From positions 1 through 52,513 of IMG/VR virus record IMGVR_UViG_3300031565_000048: DNA of 52,513 bases; one strand, written 5' to 3'. Positions 6,992 to 15,140 of this stretch are shown here, one piece after another (the stretch's first letter is position 1; each line of letters begins with the position of its first letter). The DNA comes from a virus. The notes below the pieces were generated by a model that was given only the letters and a program-made list of their open reading frames with translations, was not told where the DNA came from and ran no database searches. Position numbers and translations under genes: made by a program.

Positions 6992-7054
6992 TTATTTGAC
7001 TTTGTTGTAGACTCCGCTGAGCCGGTGGCCTGTCACATCTATGCCTGCCCCTCG
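6992..7054 (-). pseudogene. Fragment of a holin-like gene end
   Basis: The minus strand encodes GAGIDVTGHRLSGVYNKVK and a stop, clearly related to GAGVDVAGHRLSGAINQL in the membrane protein gene at 46461-46781. An in-frame stop lies immediately upstream, so only about 20 codons remain. It is a relic of a duplication or recombination. Confidence 0.65.
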
Positions 7055-7156
7055 TCAATTTCACCGAACAACATTTCACCAGTTACCCATACCTATTTGG
7101 TCTTAGAAAGTCATACCCGCCCATCGTCAAACTCCGGGCGGGACCAAGGTCTTGGG
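7055..7156. other. Non-coding stretch with a GC-rich inverted repeat
   Basis: It contains CCCGCCC (7116-7122) and GGGCGGG (7136-7142), a seven-pair stem with a 13-base loop just past the stop at 7157. That fits a terminator of the MCM operon. Otherwise I see only an 11-codon ORF with no support. Confidence 0.45.
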
Positions 7157-7354
7157 TCATTTAAACGTCATGTCGAGCACGGCGGCCCTGTTTATCCTCG
7201 TGATCTTGTACTGAGGCGCCACACGTGAGAACCTCACATAGATCACAGGGCACGTCGGGTTATTGCAGTTATACCTTCCGTTCGGGGTTTCCCTCTTTAG
7301 CCATTCACCGCAGTCAGGACACCTGTGATTATTATTGTAAGGCCGAGATTGCAC
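7157..7354 (-). CDS. Zinc-ribbon protein
   Basis: 65 residues with CPDCGEW and CNNPTC forming a zinc ribbon, then a basic C-terminus. It is the last gene of the MCM transcription unit and is separated by one base from the gene upstream. A nucleic-acid-binding role is likely but unspecific. Confidence 0.65.
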   Translation of the reverse strand: MQSRPYNNNHRCPDCGEWLKRETPNGRYNCNNPTCPVIYVRFSRVAPQYKITRINRAAVLDMTFK

Positions 7355-7355
7355 A

Positions 7356-7670
7356 TTATCTCCCCCTATCTGGGTTGAAAGCCCAGGCGATGGCTTTTCG
7401 TCCTGTAACCAGGCATTCGCGTCGGCGGCTCTCTATGAGCACCGGATTATGTTTGAGAGGATTGTGTTTGCCTTCGCCACGTAGTTCGTAGACTCTGGGC
7501 GTAACTCGGTTGATGCTCCACCCCAACTCCTCGGCGAGCTCCATGTTTGTGAAATCAAGTATCGGGTTCTCTAGGAATATGTCGAGGACTTGTCCCTGTC
7601 TCTCACTGAGACTAGGAAGCACCTCCCCGAAGAAGACCTCCAGGCTAGTCGATTGCATGTTTGTAGTCAT
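7356..7670 (-). CDS. Winged-helix DNA-binding protein
   Basis: 104 residues. SLSERQGQVLDIFLENP then TNMELAEELGWSINRVTPRV is a helix-turn-helix, followed by a wing-like segment. An AGGAGG lies nine to ten bases before the ATG. It follows MCM and is a candidate regulator or replication accessory protein. Confidence 0.7.
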   Translation of the reverse strand: MTTNMQSTSLEVFFGEVLPSLSERQGQVLDIFLENPILDFTNMELAEELGWSINRVTPRVYELRGEGKHNPLKHNPVLIESRRRECLVTGRKAIAWAFNPDRGR

Positions 7671-7704
7671 TTCTGGTGTTCCTCCTTTGGTTCTCTCCTA
7701 CAGA

Positions 7705-9960
7705 TTATGTGCGGCGATATATGCCTGGGCGGGGGCTGAATATGGTGCCATCCTTCATGAGTACGCTTACTAGTTTGGCGGCCTCTGACCGCGTCACGCC
7801 CTGACCCTGCAACGCCTCATACAGGTCGTCGTCCTTGACACCGCTTTCTATAGTGCTCATCTCCCCTATCAGTTGCAGCGTCTTCTGTAGCTGACCCTTG
7901 AGGCTCCGCGCCTTCCCCGTGTACCCCATCGGCTTAAGTATCCGTAGTTTCCCCGTCACAGGCTCTGACGCATCCTCGAGGAGCAGCTGCTCAACGAATT
8001 TCCTTAGCTCGGATACCTTGAAGAGCCCCTTCTCGGTCACCCGCTGCAGCATCGTCTGGTAGTCACAATGCCCGTCAGTGGCTTCGCACTGCATCTCATA
8101 TATGATGTTACGAAGCAACTCCAGCTTCTGATGTAACCCTTTAGGCTTCCCCGTCATCCAGCTGTCTATGTTGCGTTCCCCTGTGGTGGGGTCTACGCCT
8201 ACTTGCTCCATGCTTGCCTCGATGATTCCCAGAGCGGTGAGGGCGTCGTCCTCTGTGGCTACCTCGTGGAGCCTGGATCGGGCCACGGCTTCGGTGACCC
8301 GTATGCATGATTCGAATTGTCGGGGAGTGATCATGATGGTAGGTTGCTTGGGATCCCCTATGTCGCCTTCCTTGGTGCGTCGGAGACCTAAGTAATATTC
8401 CTTAAGTTGCTGACCCACTGTCGGGGGTACCTCAGGGTGTATGTGTTTTCTGCAATATGCCACGTATTTTCGGAGTTCTCTGAGAGTGAGAGGTGACTGA
8501 ACTTGCTCACCGCGATGCACTCTCAGCAGGTGATCTGCTAGAGCTGCGTCTCGCTCCTCGTTTGGCTGATCCTTCATCACTCGTATTAAGTCAAACCTGT
8601 TCAGTATGGTCTCTTCGAGATTGATATTCTGAACCACGGTAAGGTATGGGTTATACCTCCCATCCTTAGGGTTCCCAGCCCCCAATATCCCACATCGTGC
8701 GTTAAGAGTCGTGTTGATGCCGCCCTTGTTGATCGGCACTATTTGTTGTTCCATGGCGGGGTGTATGGCGCGTCTGTCGTTCTCTTCCATTTTCTCGATC
8801 TCATCGATGGATACATGCCCCCTGTCAGCCAGAACTAGGGCGCCCGCCTCAAGGCTGTATCCGATGTCCTTATCCTTGACCACCGCCGCCGTGAGACCTG
8901 CGGCACTGCTGCCCCTGCCTGTGGTGTAGAGTCCCCGTGGGCTGGCTTTAGAGGCGAACTTAAGTAGTTGACTCTTCGCCAAACCAGGGTCACCGATGAG
9001 TAGGACGCTTATGTCGCCTCTTATGCGGACATCCTCCATCTCCTTGGCTTCCCCACCCATCAGGTAGGCGGCGACGCACTGCTTTTCCTCCCTGAGCCCG
9101 TAGATGCTGGGGGCGACGCTATCGGTGACGGCGGCGAACATATCCTGCCTCTTAGCCATATCACTGAAACTCTGCGCGTCCTCGGTGCTGCACTCCAGGT
9201 CTTCCGCATCTTCGGCTAGATACCCGAAGCCAAAGCAGCGCCCATACATCTCTAGTCTGCGTTCAGGGCTGCTCTTTCCCGCCATAGCCGCGTCGATAAC
9301 CGCAGTGATCCTAATCCGGTCACCCGCGTTGACACGTCCACAGAGCAATCCCCTGAGTTCGTAGGTGAATGTGCGAGGCATCTGCCCCGAGGGAAGGCTT
9401 TCAGGCGCCTCCTGCAGCTTCAGCAACTGAATGTCCTCGAATACGCTGTGTGATGGATCGAGTACCCAGTTTTTCCCCTTACAGTTATCGCACCTATCTA
9501 ACGGCTCGCTTCTGTACTGCATCTTCTGGGGGACTCTAATGCCCTGCCCACACTTCTGACAGATATAATAGGCTTCCCTGATCTTCGGCTCCGTTTGCGT
9601 GATCTTGACAACAATGCCGGACGTTGACGCAAGGCTGCCTATCATGTGGCTGCGTAGACTCCGAAGGGGAGTCTCCTGGTCGGGATGCCCGACTAGATGA
9701 ACCTCCACCGGGTGGTCCCTGATCAACTCGGGGACACGCATCGTCAGCAACTCCTTAACGTGGTATGAGACATCCAACAGAGTTTTATCTGTGTCACTGA
9801 CTAGGCGCTCCACGAGTTCGGTGCTATACTGGTAGAGGTCCGTGAGGTTGATCACTAGGCTCCCGTCGAGCCGCATGGTGGCTGCATCCAACGGGGGCAC
9901 AGCCCCGCAGCCTGTTAGGTATTCGCGGAGTGGTTCCATGTCCAAGTCCAGGGCGTCCAT
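7705..9960 (-). CDS. mcm: MCM replicative helicase
   Basis: 751 residues, full length for an archaeal MCM. The N-terminal domain has a zinc site (C134, C137, C157, C160). The AAA+ core carries Walker A GDPGLAKS at 323-330, Walker B with DE near 386, sensor 1 around GAGNPKDGRY and the arginine finger in ILNRFDLI near 455. A winged-helix-like C-terminus follows. It unwinds DNA ahead of the host polymerase; no viral polymerase or primase is visible, so the virus probably recruits host enzymes. The start overlaps the stop of the winged-helix gene upstream by one base. Confidence 0.97.
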   Translation of the reverse strand: MDALDLDMEPLREYLTGCGAVPPLDAATMRLDGSLVINLTDLYQYSTELVERLVSDTDKTLLDVSYHVKELLTMRVPELIRDHPVEVHLVGHPDQETPLRSLRSHMIGSLASTSGIVVKITQTEPKIREAYYICQKCGQGIRVPQKMQYRSEPLDRCDNCKGKNWVLDPSHSVFEDIQLLKLQEAPESLPSGQMPRTFTYELRGLLCGRVNAGDRIRITAVIDAAMAGKSSPERRLEMYGRCFGFGYLAEDAEDLECSTEDAQSFSDMAKRQDMFAAVTDSVAPSIYGLREEKQCVAAYLMGGEAKEMEDVRIRGDISVLLIGDPGLAKSQLLKFASKASPRGLYTTGRGSSAAGLTAAVVKDKDIGYSLEAGALVLADRGHVSIDEIEKMEENDRRAIHPAMEQQIVPINKGGINTTLNARCGILGAGNPKDGRYNPYLTVVQNINLEETILNRFDLIRVMKDQPNEERDAALADHLLRVHRGEQVQSPLTLRELRKYVAYCRKHIHPEVPPTVGQQLKEYYLGLRRTKEGDIGDPKQPTIMITPRQFESCIRVTEAVARSRLHEVATEDDALTALGIIEASMEQVGVDPTTGERNIDSWMTGKPKGLHQKLELLRNIIYEMQCEATDGHCDYQTMLQRVTEKGLFKVSELRKFVEQLLLEDASEPVTGKLRILKPMGYTGKARSLKGQLQKTLQLIGEMSTIESGVKDDDLYEALQGQGVTRSEAAKLVSVLMKDGTIFSPRPGIYRRT

Positions 9961-10583
9961 CAGGCTCCCTCCACAATGGTGTATCCCATAGAAGCCACGA
10001 TGCGCCGCACCTCAAGCAACGCGTCATCGTCGTATATCCGCTTAACCGCTAACAGGTTAACCAGAGTCCACGAACCTAATTGCCCCTCCTCATTGAGGTA
10101 CTTCACAGCTTCCTCCGCTACCTCTTTGTAGTCATGATCTACCAGATAGTCGTCAAGACGCTTAACGTGTTCAGTGTTTGCGTCCCTGTAGAGGTTGGCC
10201 GCCTCCACCACCTGACTATCAGAGGCATCGTACAATGCATACAGATTGGCAGGTCTACCTTGGCCCCCAACCCTGTAACGTTCATAAGCCACGCCGCCTC
10301 TGACAAGTCTCCCCACGACACTGTAGATGAGGTTGATTTCAACCCCTGTGGAGGAGGCCACTATGGGGATCGTGAATGCCTTCCGCTCAAGAATGTATTG
10401 CAGGCATCCGCCCCCAGGTAAGAGATACGCAGCCATGAGGCACTTCGCTCGATTCACGTCCTCGCCGAATACATTACTACTATTACTACTACTTTCTTTT
10501 TCTAGTCTAGAAAGAGAAAGAAGTATTTCAGTGAGGTTTTCCGTCAGGCTACGCGTGTCCTGTAACTGGACCTGATCATTCAA
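9960..10583 (-). CDS. Winged-helix protein coupled to MCM
   Basis: 207 residues from a TTG at 10583. Residues about 65-115 (FTIPIVASSTGVEINLIYSV then VRGGVAYERYRVGGQGRPA) form a winged helix. The gene lies next to the AT-rich intergenic region and overlaps MCM, so it is a candidate origin-binding or helicase-loading protein. That role is inferred from position only. Confidence 0.7.
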   Translation of the reverse strand: MNDQVQLQDTRSLTENLTEILLSLSRLEKESSSNSSNVFGEDVNRAKCLMAAYLLPGGGCLQYILERKAFTIPIVASSTGVEINLIYSVVGRLVRGGVAYERYRVGGQGRPANLYALYDASDSQVVEAANLYRDANTEHVKRLDDYLVDHDYKEVAEEAVKYLNEEGQLGSWTLVNLLAVKRIYDDDALLEVRRIVASMGYTIVEGA

Positions 10584-10786
10584 CTTATGCTCCCAAATGG
10601 GATGAGGGTTCCCTATTATATAAAATTGATGGGTTGGTGGGTTAGGGAAGAGGGAGCATAATCTTCCCTATACATGTCGATCACCGCACCAAGTATGGAT
10701 GATTCGTAGATATATTTATTTTTATCTGATTAAATGGATTGTCATAAAAATAATGGTTGATATAAATAAATGATCAGAGTGCACTC
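10584..10786. other. AT-rich intergenic region upstream of the replication genes: candidate origin
   Basis: About 200 bases without a gene. It contains a TATA box for the replication operon, an inverted repeat GGGAAGA/TCTTCCC (10645-10651 and 10662-10668), a strongly AT-rich stretch (10700-10770) and the perfect palindrome GAGTGCACTC (10777-10786). It is one of the longest gene-free stretches and sits beside MCM, which fits an origin. Confidence 0.45.
10608..10630 (-). promoter_or_regulatory. TATA box of the MCM operon
   Basis: The minus strand reads TTTTATATAATAGGG about 30-40 bases before the TTG at 10583, so the predicted leader is about ten bases. Confidence 0.6.
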
Positions 10787-11056
10787 TCACTCACTTTTAC
10801 CTACCTCTCCCTCTGCCTCTTTAAACTCCGGTAGGCGTCGCCACCTGATGCCCAGCTTGTCACCTTGCCTAACCATCGACGCCTCTATGCGGCCCTCGAT
10901 GTGGAGCCCCACGAGTTGACGGAAATACCATTTACTTGAGTGAGAAGTCTTCGTTACCTTGGAGACGGCGTGGATCATCCGGAATATCTCGATGGGTTGG
11001 GGGCGTTCCTGAATGTAGTCCAGGATAGCCTGAGAGACGGGTCCGAGATCACTCAA
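10787..11056 (-). CDS. Winged-helix protein
   Basis: 89 residues from TTG 11056. This start is inside the previous gene's last codons as GTTGAGTGA, the same overlap used at 23232. A TTG 12 codons upstream is possible. The sequence (ILDYIQERPQPIEIFRMIHA, then SSKWYFRQLVGLHIEGRIEA) fits a winged helix with a charged C-terminal tail. Confidence 0.6.
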   Translation of the reverse strand: MSDLGPVSQAILDYIQERPQPIEIFRMIHAVSKVTKTSHSSKWYFRQLVGLHIEGRIEASMVRQGDKLGIRWRRLPEFKEAEGEVGKSE

Positions 11057-11357
11057 CGCCCTCAGCCTCTTGCTCTGCTTCAAGGAGATCAATCATCTTG
11101 GGAAGTAGCATCCCCAGGTTTGGCTCATATTTGCCTTGAAGTACCCGGATGATGATTCCTTTCTCAACAAGCCGTTTCAGTGTTCGCTGGACGGAGTCGT
11201 ATGAGTTCCCGCAGTCTTGTTTCATAATTTTTTGGATTTTGCCTGTCTCCTTGGCCTGGCCGTCGAATACGATGTGGGCCACCCAGAGTTCATCTTCATC
11301 CTCGGTGAGAAAATCAAGTGCTTTAAAGGCGAGGTCTGACACGCTCTTTACTCTCAT
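11049..11357 (-). CDS. Winged-helix protein
   Basis: 102 residues. KIMKQDCGNSYDSVQRTLKR followed by LVEKGIIIRVLQGKYEP is a winged helix-turn-helix. It is the second of two such genes in tandem, so they may bind DNA as partners. Its start overlaps the stop of the zinc protein gene upstream. Confidence 0.65.
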   Translation of the reverse strand: MRVKSVSDLAFKALDFLTEDEDELWVAHIVFDGQAKETGKIQKIMKQDCGNSYDSVQRTLKRLVEKGIIIRVLQGKYEPNLGMLLPKMIDLLEAEQEAEGVE

Positions 11358-11539
11358 CAGCCCTCAGCCTCCTCGGCCGTCTCACGCGCCTCTGTGTAGA
11401 TGCAGCCCCAGTGAAAATACCGGGCTCGGCTGTTTACGCGACGTCGCGCAACGTTCTCGCCTTCCTTTAGAGGTTCGCCGCAGCCTTTGCAGAGCATAGT
11501 GCCTTGGTGTCGCTGCAGGAGGGCCTGTGTGATTATCAC
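11357..11539 (-). CDS. Small zinc-finger protein
   Basis: 60 residues from a GTG at 11539 after GGAGG. CKGCGEPL and FHWGC form a C-x2-C...H-x2-C site. Function unknown. Confidence 0.6.
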   Translation of the reverse strand: MIITQALLQRHQGTMLCKGCGEPLKEGENVARRRVNSRARYFHWGCIYTEARETAEEAEG

Positions 11540-11552
11540 CCCTCAGCCTCCT

Positions 11553-11675
11553 TCATGGTAGCCGTTTCCTGTTCAGCAGTTTACCGAGGCGGCGCAAACT
11601 CTGGTATTTGAGTTCCCTGATCTTCCTCAAGTCAACGATGACTCTGTCAACCTTGTTGAAGTCTAGAGAACTCAT
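11553..11675 (-). CDS. Small basic protein (40 residues)
   Basis: ATG 11675 overlaps the upstream stop (ATGA). The peptide is rich in Arg, Lys and Leu (LRKIRELKYQSLRRLGKLLN) and probably helical and nucleic-acid-binding. It is followed by a six-codon frame that contains the next ribosome binding site. Confidence 0.5.
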   Translation of the reverse strand: MSSLDFNKVDRVIVDLRKIRELKYQSLRRLGKLLNRKRLP

Positions 11676-11872
11676 GGATTCGCCTCCTTGTCGTTTATCT
11701 GGAAGCCTAGCTGGCTCGACTTGACTATGTCCTCCCCATCTTCCATCACCTTGTACGATTTCTTACAATGCCCACACCGGTACTTCATGTAACCCTCCTC
11801 CCAACCCCGCAGATATTGGTTGGTAGTCTCGCCGCATCTAGGGCACTTCGGAGTTATTTTCTGCTCACCCAT
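11672..11872 (-). CDS. Zinc-ribbon protein
   Basis: 66 residues from ATG 11872, which follows GGAGG; an in-frame upstream ATG lies inside the previous gene. CPRCGETT and CGHCKKSY make a TFIIS-like ribbon. Probably nucleic-acid-binding. Confidence 0.65.
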   Translation of the reverse strand: MGEQKITPKCPRCGETTNQYLRGWEEGYMKYRCGHCKKSYKVMEDGEDIVKSSQLGFQINDKEANP

Positions 11873-11873
11873 T

Positions 11874-12098
11874 TTAGGTCGCCTCCGTGTAGTCACGGCC
11901 ACCCAGTTCATCGATCTTTTTAAGCATTGTACCCAACTGGATAGCCATCCCGTCGTTCACCCTGTCAATAAGGGCGTCAAGTATGTCGTTTTCTTCCTCA
12001 AGCTCTATGGTGAACTCCTGAGTGATCTCGTCCCGGTACTTGCCTTCGTAGTCAGGCAGCCGGGCGTTGACTCTGATCCGTTTAACTACCTTCATCAT
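11874..12098 (-). CDS. Hypothetical protein
   Basis: 74 residues with a basic beta-like N-terminus and an acidic helical middle. No family recognised. Coupled to the genes on both sides. Confidence 0.55.
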   Translation of the reverse strand: MMKVVKRIRVNARLPDYEGKYRDEITQEFTIELEEENDILDALIDRVNDGMAIQLGTMLKKIDELGGRDYTEAT

Positions 12099-12913
12099 CC
12101 GATCACGTCCTTTCTATTCAGCCGGAATATCCTGTTGCGTTGTATGAAGCCTGCTGCGAGCATGACGCCGGTTATGTCCGGCATTGCCTCCGCTGGGATT
12201 GCCTTTATGGGTTTCACGGTGATCTTCACGGTGTCCGACTTCACCTCAAAGTCGTCTAGGTTGAAGCCCGCCGCCTTCATCCAGCCCTCAGTCATCTCCT
12301 TGGCTTGGTCCCATGAATCCTCTGCACGGTTCAATTCGTCAGCGAGCAGCCACTCCGGCAGCTTTAGCTCGACGGGCTTCATGAAGTCTTGAACCCTGAC
12401 TGCGTCTTCCGGTGCTTTTCTTTGTGGGGTGTCAAACTCTGGGCCTAGACTCATCTCCTCGGCGCTGACATCGGCTGACCCCACGAAGTTACTGACGGCG
12501 CGGTTCCAAGCCCGGGTGAAGGCTATGGATCGGACGTCATGGTAGGGACGATCCTTATGGTGGATCAGGTTCGGCTCATCGATGGTGCAGCTGCCGACTC
12601 CAGTAGATCTCCTGCCCAGTCGGTTATAGACGCAGACAGTGTAGTTGAACCCGTAGAAACGGCCATCCTGGTATATCTCCTTCTCCAATAGTATCTCGTC
12701 GCTCAGGTCGAAGCCTTGGGCGAGTTTGGCGAATCCGCTGCGGGCTGTGTATTGCTTGTTTCCTTGGATGAAGTAGTCCTTGTTCTTCGTCATCAGGGTC
12801 TCCTTGACCTGGGCGACGTAGTTCGTCAGCTTCGTAAGTTCCTCGATGGGCATCATAGGGATGGCGAGTGCCAACTGTTCAGTGTTTGCTAGGGACCTGT
12901 CCTCATCAACCAT
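12095..12913 (-). CDS. Possible single-strand annealing-type protein
   Basis: 272 residues from ATG 12913 after GAGG; a TTG at 12922 is possible. The pattern KDYFIQGNKQYTARSGFAKL, a beta-rich middle, then SIAFTRAWNRAVSNFVG with VSAEE recalls phage proteins placed near Rad52/ERF-like annealing proteins. No diagnostic motif is conclusive. The acidic C-terminus has a second small beta domain. It sits in the replication block, which supports a role in DNA replication or recombination. Confidence 0.45.
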   Translation of the reverse strand: MVDEDRSLANTEQLALAIPMMPIEELTKLTNYVAQVKETLMTKNKDYFIQGNKQYTARSGFAKLAQGFDLSDEILLEKEIYQDGRFYGFNYTVCVYNRLGRRSTGVGSCTIDEPNLIHHKDRPYHDVRSIAFTRAWNRAVSNFVGSADVSAEEMSLGPEFDTPQRKAPEDAVRVQDFMKPVELKLPEWLLADELNRAEDSWDQAKEMTEGWMKAAGFNLDDFEVKSDTVKITVKPIKAIPAEAMPDITGVMLAAGFIQRNRIFRLNRKDVIG

Positions 12914-13478
12914 CGTCCTCAACCTCCTCGGGTGTTGTCTTCTCTAGGTACTCAAGGATGTCGTACCCCTTGTCCTGAAGGTCATCTGGGTCCACGTCAT
13001 TAACATACATCGCTATGAGGGCAAGAGGGTTACGCAGGATGCTTGGGAGAACGGTTCTGGTGTACTTGATAGACTTATGTGTCCTTTGCTCCGCATCCAT
13101 CAGCCCATTAGCCTCCTTCATACAGGGGGCAAGAGACTCACCACAGTCGTCACAGTTACCATTATCTGGACGGAAGTCACAGTCTCCGATACACCAAGCC
13201 CACCCTTTAGGGCATAATTCATTAGGGTCCATCTGACTCTCAGTATCTTGACCCATGTTGACGAGCTCCTTCCAGACACCTGGGTCCGGATTCGGGGCAT
13301 GATCCTCGGCTTTCTCTTTGGTGGCCTTCTGCATCGCGCGGCAAGACCTGAGCTTTGCGATGATGGCATCCTGGGCGAAGGCGCTGAGGCTCGGCCAGTA
13401 CCCAACCTCCTCCATGAGCGCTGTGACGTCGTCGGCGAGGGGCTTCGGGATGCTAACCGTCCTGTACTCGACCATCAT
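12906..13478 (-). CDS. RHH protein with Cys-rich domain
   Basis: 190 residues. The N-terminus (EYRTVSIPKPLADDVTALME, then SLSAFAQDAIIAKL) is ribbon-helix-helix. Residues about 85-120 carry a dense cluster C..C..C...C..C...C (CPKGWAWCIGDCDF...CDDCGESLAPC), likely metal-binding. A sensor-regulator role is conceivable but unproven. It follows two small regulators in the same operon. Confidence 0.65.
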   Translation of the reverse strand: MMVEYRTVSIPKPLADDVTALMEEVGYWPSLSAFAQDAIIAKLRSCRAMQKATKEKAEDHAPNPDPGVWKELVNMGQDTESQMDPNELCPKGWAWCIGDCDFRPDNGNCDDCGESLAPCMKEANGLMDAEQRTHKSIKYTRTVLPSILRNPLALIAMYVNDVDPDDLQDKGYDILEYLEKTTPEEVEDDG

Positions 13479-13600
13479 ACATCAGCCTCCCCGTTTTTCG
13501 CCTTGAGGCGTGCCCAACAGACGGGCCCTATCCCACGATCCACGCTCTCAGGGACAGTGAGCAGACGACCACAGACACGGCACCTTGTCTCCTTGCTCAT
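13475..13600 (-). CDS. DUF6011-like zinc microprotein
   Basis: 41 residues. CRVCGRLLTVPESVDRGIGP followed by VCWARL matches the small DUF6011-type zinc domain seen in phages. Both ends overlap neighbouring genes as ATGA. Confidence 0.65.
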   Translation of the reverse strand: MSKETRCRVCGRLLTVPESVDRGIGPVCWARLKAKNGEADV

Positions 13601-13770
13601 TTTTCTTTCTCCTCCCCCGCCGGAGCAGGGTAATCTGGGTAGTTTGTTTCGAGAAGCTTCCGGAGTAAGTCAGGCATAGTCAACCCCTCGGCTCTAGCTC
13701 TGCTCTGGATTTGATCCTTAAGTTCCTCGGAAAGGGTGATTTGTTTAAAACCTGGTTTCGGCGTTTTCAT
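13597..13770 (-). CDS. RHH transcription regulator, first gene of the control/replication block
   Basis: 57 residues. GFKQITLSEELKDQIQSRAR then GLTMPDLLRKLLE is a clear CopG/Arc-type ribbon-helix-helix. The ATG lies about 30 bases from the centre of a TATA box, so the mRNA has almost no leader. The TTACCCGTAC element between box and start is shared with two other promoters. This protein is a good candidate to bind it. Confidence 0.75.
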   Translation of the reverse strand: MKTPKPGFKQITLSEELKDQIQSRARAEGLTMPDLLRKLLETNYPDYPAPAGEEKEK

Positions 13771-13805
13771 CACCACACAAGGGTACGGGTAACAATATAT
13801 AAGTC
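13771..13805 (-). promoter_or_regulatory. Promoter with shared operator-like element (copy 2)
   Basis: Minus strand: CTTATATATT (box at 13796-13803), GTTACCCGTAC (13783-13793), then TGTGGTGATGAA with the start. Box-to-ATG spacing is the same as in the copy at 15147-15167. Confidence 0.75.
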
Positions 13806-13854
13806 TTTCATAAAAATATGGTGGGTAAATACGCCCTTTATTTTTTACTGCCTG

Positions 13855-13897
13855 TTGGGGTGTGACAAAAAGCCCCTTGACCCTTGGGTGAATGTGC
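13855..13897 (-). repeat. Intergenic repeat/terminator copy 1
   Basis: Directly after the stop at 13898. Shared with 14699-14744: GGGG-TGTGACAA..AGCCCC..TGAC..TAGGTGAAT-like. GGGG/CCCC can form a short stem and is followed on the minus strand by T- and A-rich DNA (near 13840-13850), which suggests a terminator. Confidence 0.5.
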
Positions 13898-14599
13898 CTA
13901 GATAGGTGTCACAAGCTCTGGGTTGACGGGTATCACTCTGAAGTTAATGAGTTTGGGTTCGTAGTCGGCAGGTGTTGATGCCTTAACCTCGATCACATGT
14001 GTCTCCCCTGGGGCGATCTCGTACACCTCAGATGATGATCCGAAAGGTGCACCGTTCACAACCCAGTCCAGAGGCACCACGCCTATGTCAACGGAAGTTG
14101 TACGGCTGTATTTAACCCTCCACGCATGTTCCCCTTCTCGGTTGTCGTAGATCCAAGCCGCCATTATGGTTGATCCAGGCTCCGCCCAGAATCGTTGCGT
14201 TACAGGCCACATCTTAGGGGGCGTAACGATGTCAACGATGACCTTCGTGTCGCTTGGATCGGGTGCGGGATAGTCGGGGTGCAGGATGATTATCATCTTG
14301 GTGTCCGTGATCTTTATCGGGTTAAGCCATGTGCCGTGTCCCACCTCGACCTGAAGGATCAGGTGACCTTTTGGAACGGCATAGTAGGTATGGCCTCCAT
14401 GCAGTTCCCCTGGGCTGTGGCTGGGTATGTCCGCCATCATTTTAAAGTCCCAGGTGCCAGGCTTTCTCGTCCTGTAGAACGTTGGTCCCTCTACGCTAGT
14501 GTTATTGTACTCGATTCCAATCTGGAGATCTCCGTCGATGGGCATGGTATAGGGATGTTCTAGCTTCGTGATCCTGCAGATAGGGTTCTCTTCACTCAA
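13898..14599 (-). CDS. Hypothetical beta-sandwich protein, possibly virion-associated
   Basis: 233 residues from a TTG at 14599. The composition is beta-rich with two similar halves, each ending in a segment like an Ig/fibronectin-type domain (residues about 10-105 and 115-230, the latter with YEIAPGETHVIEVKAS). No signal peptide. Its place after the tail genes suggests a decoration or receptor-related role, but it is a single-gene unit flanked by related terminators and may be an accessory gene. Confidence 0.55.
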   Translation of the reverse strand: MSEENPICRITKLEHPYTMPIDGDLQIGIEYNNTSVEGPTFYRTRKPGTWDFKMMADIPSHSPGELHGGHTYYAVPKGHLILQVEVGHGTWLNPIKITDTKMIIILHPDYPAPDPSDTKVIVDIVTPPKMWPVTQRFWAEPGSTIMAAWIYDNREGEHAWRVKYSRTTSVDIGVVPLDWVVNGAPFGSSSEVYEIAPGETHVIEVKASTPADYEPKLINFRVIPVNPELVTPI

Positions 14600-14698
14600 C
14601 TTTCATCAATTAAAGAAGGAGGGGGGAGATGTTTTTAAATCCATTGTGTGTATGAAGGTGCTGCTTCATGGTGCCTAGAATATCTATTTTTATTAGGT
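14600..14698. other. Promoter region of the beta-sandwich gene
   Basis: The minus strand has TTTAAAAACATC about 30-40 bases before the TTG start. A small hairpin ATGAAG/CTTCAT is visible further upstream. No gene seen. Confidence 0.4.
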
Positions 14699-14744
14699 TT
14701 TGGGGCGTGACAAGGAGCCCCCTGACGCGTAGGTGAATATGGTC
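14699..14744 (-). repeat. Intergenic repeat/terminator copy 2
   Basis: Follows the stop at 14760 by about 15 bases and matches the element at 13855-13897. GGGGC (14702-14706) pairs with GCCCC (14717-14721), and the minus strand then runs into T-rich sequence. Confidence 0.5.
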
Positions 14745-14759
14745 AGAAACTATCCGTCT

Positions 14760-15134
14760 TTAAGGTTGGCTGGTCGAGGCTGCCAGAATCAGGGAGGCAG
14801 ATATACGGTCGCTCGGCGTCCAGGGAAGGGAGAACGGGTTAACCAGCTGGGCTAGACGGCGCGTATCATACAGGATGTCAAGGGTTTCGTTGTATCGTTC
14901 AACCCATTCCTGGTGCCATTGAACATCGCCGACTTGGGAGGAGTCAAATTCGCTATTCTCGGTGAGGTAATCAACCCATAATATGTGTATGTCCCGGCAT
15001 TCCTCGATGTATCCAATGACTTCGCTGAGTTGGCTATCTGACGGAAGCGCCATTGATATGGTTCCTAATGTGATTAGGAAAACGGTTAAAAATAGTAAAC
15101 CGCGCTTCATAATTTGCGTTTTTGTCGTATTCAT
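14760..15134 (-). CDS. Secreted or membrane-anchored small protein
   Basis: 124 residues from ATG 15134, whose spacing to the TATA box equals that of the RHH gene; GTG codons at 15137 and 15140 are in frame. A hydrophobic segment at about 11-28 (RGLLFLTVFLITLGTISMAL) looks like a signal peptide or anchor, with an acidic exported domain after it. It carries the same promoter/operator as the RHH regulator and the array, so it is probably expressed with them, as for a superinfection-exclusion or envelope protein. That role is speculation. Confidence 0.65.
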   Translation of the reverse strand: MNTTKTQIMKRGLLFLTVFLITLGTISMALPSDSQLSEVIGYIEECRDIHILWVDYLTENSEFDSSQVGDVQWHQEWVERYNETLDILYDTRRLAQLVNPFSLPWTPSDRISASLILAASTSQP

Positions 15135-15140
15135 CACCAC

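Noticed and set aside
10733-10742. AATGGATT near the candidate origin as another junction module
   Set aside because: No AAGAGGACG part and no gene boundary follow; the short match is expected by chance in AT-rich DNA.
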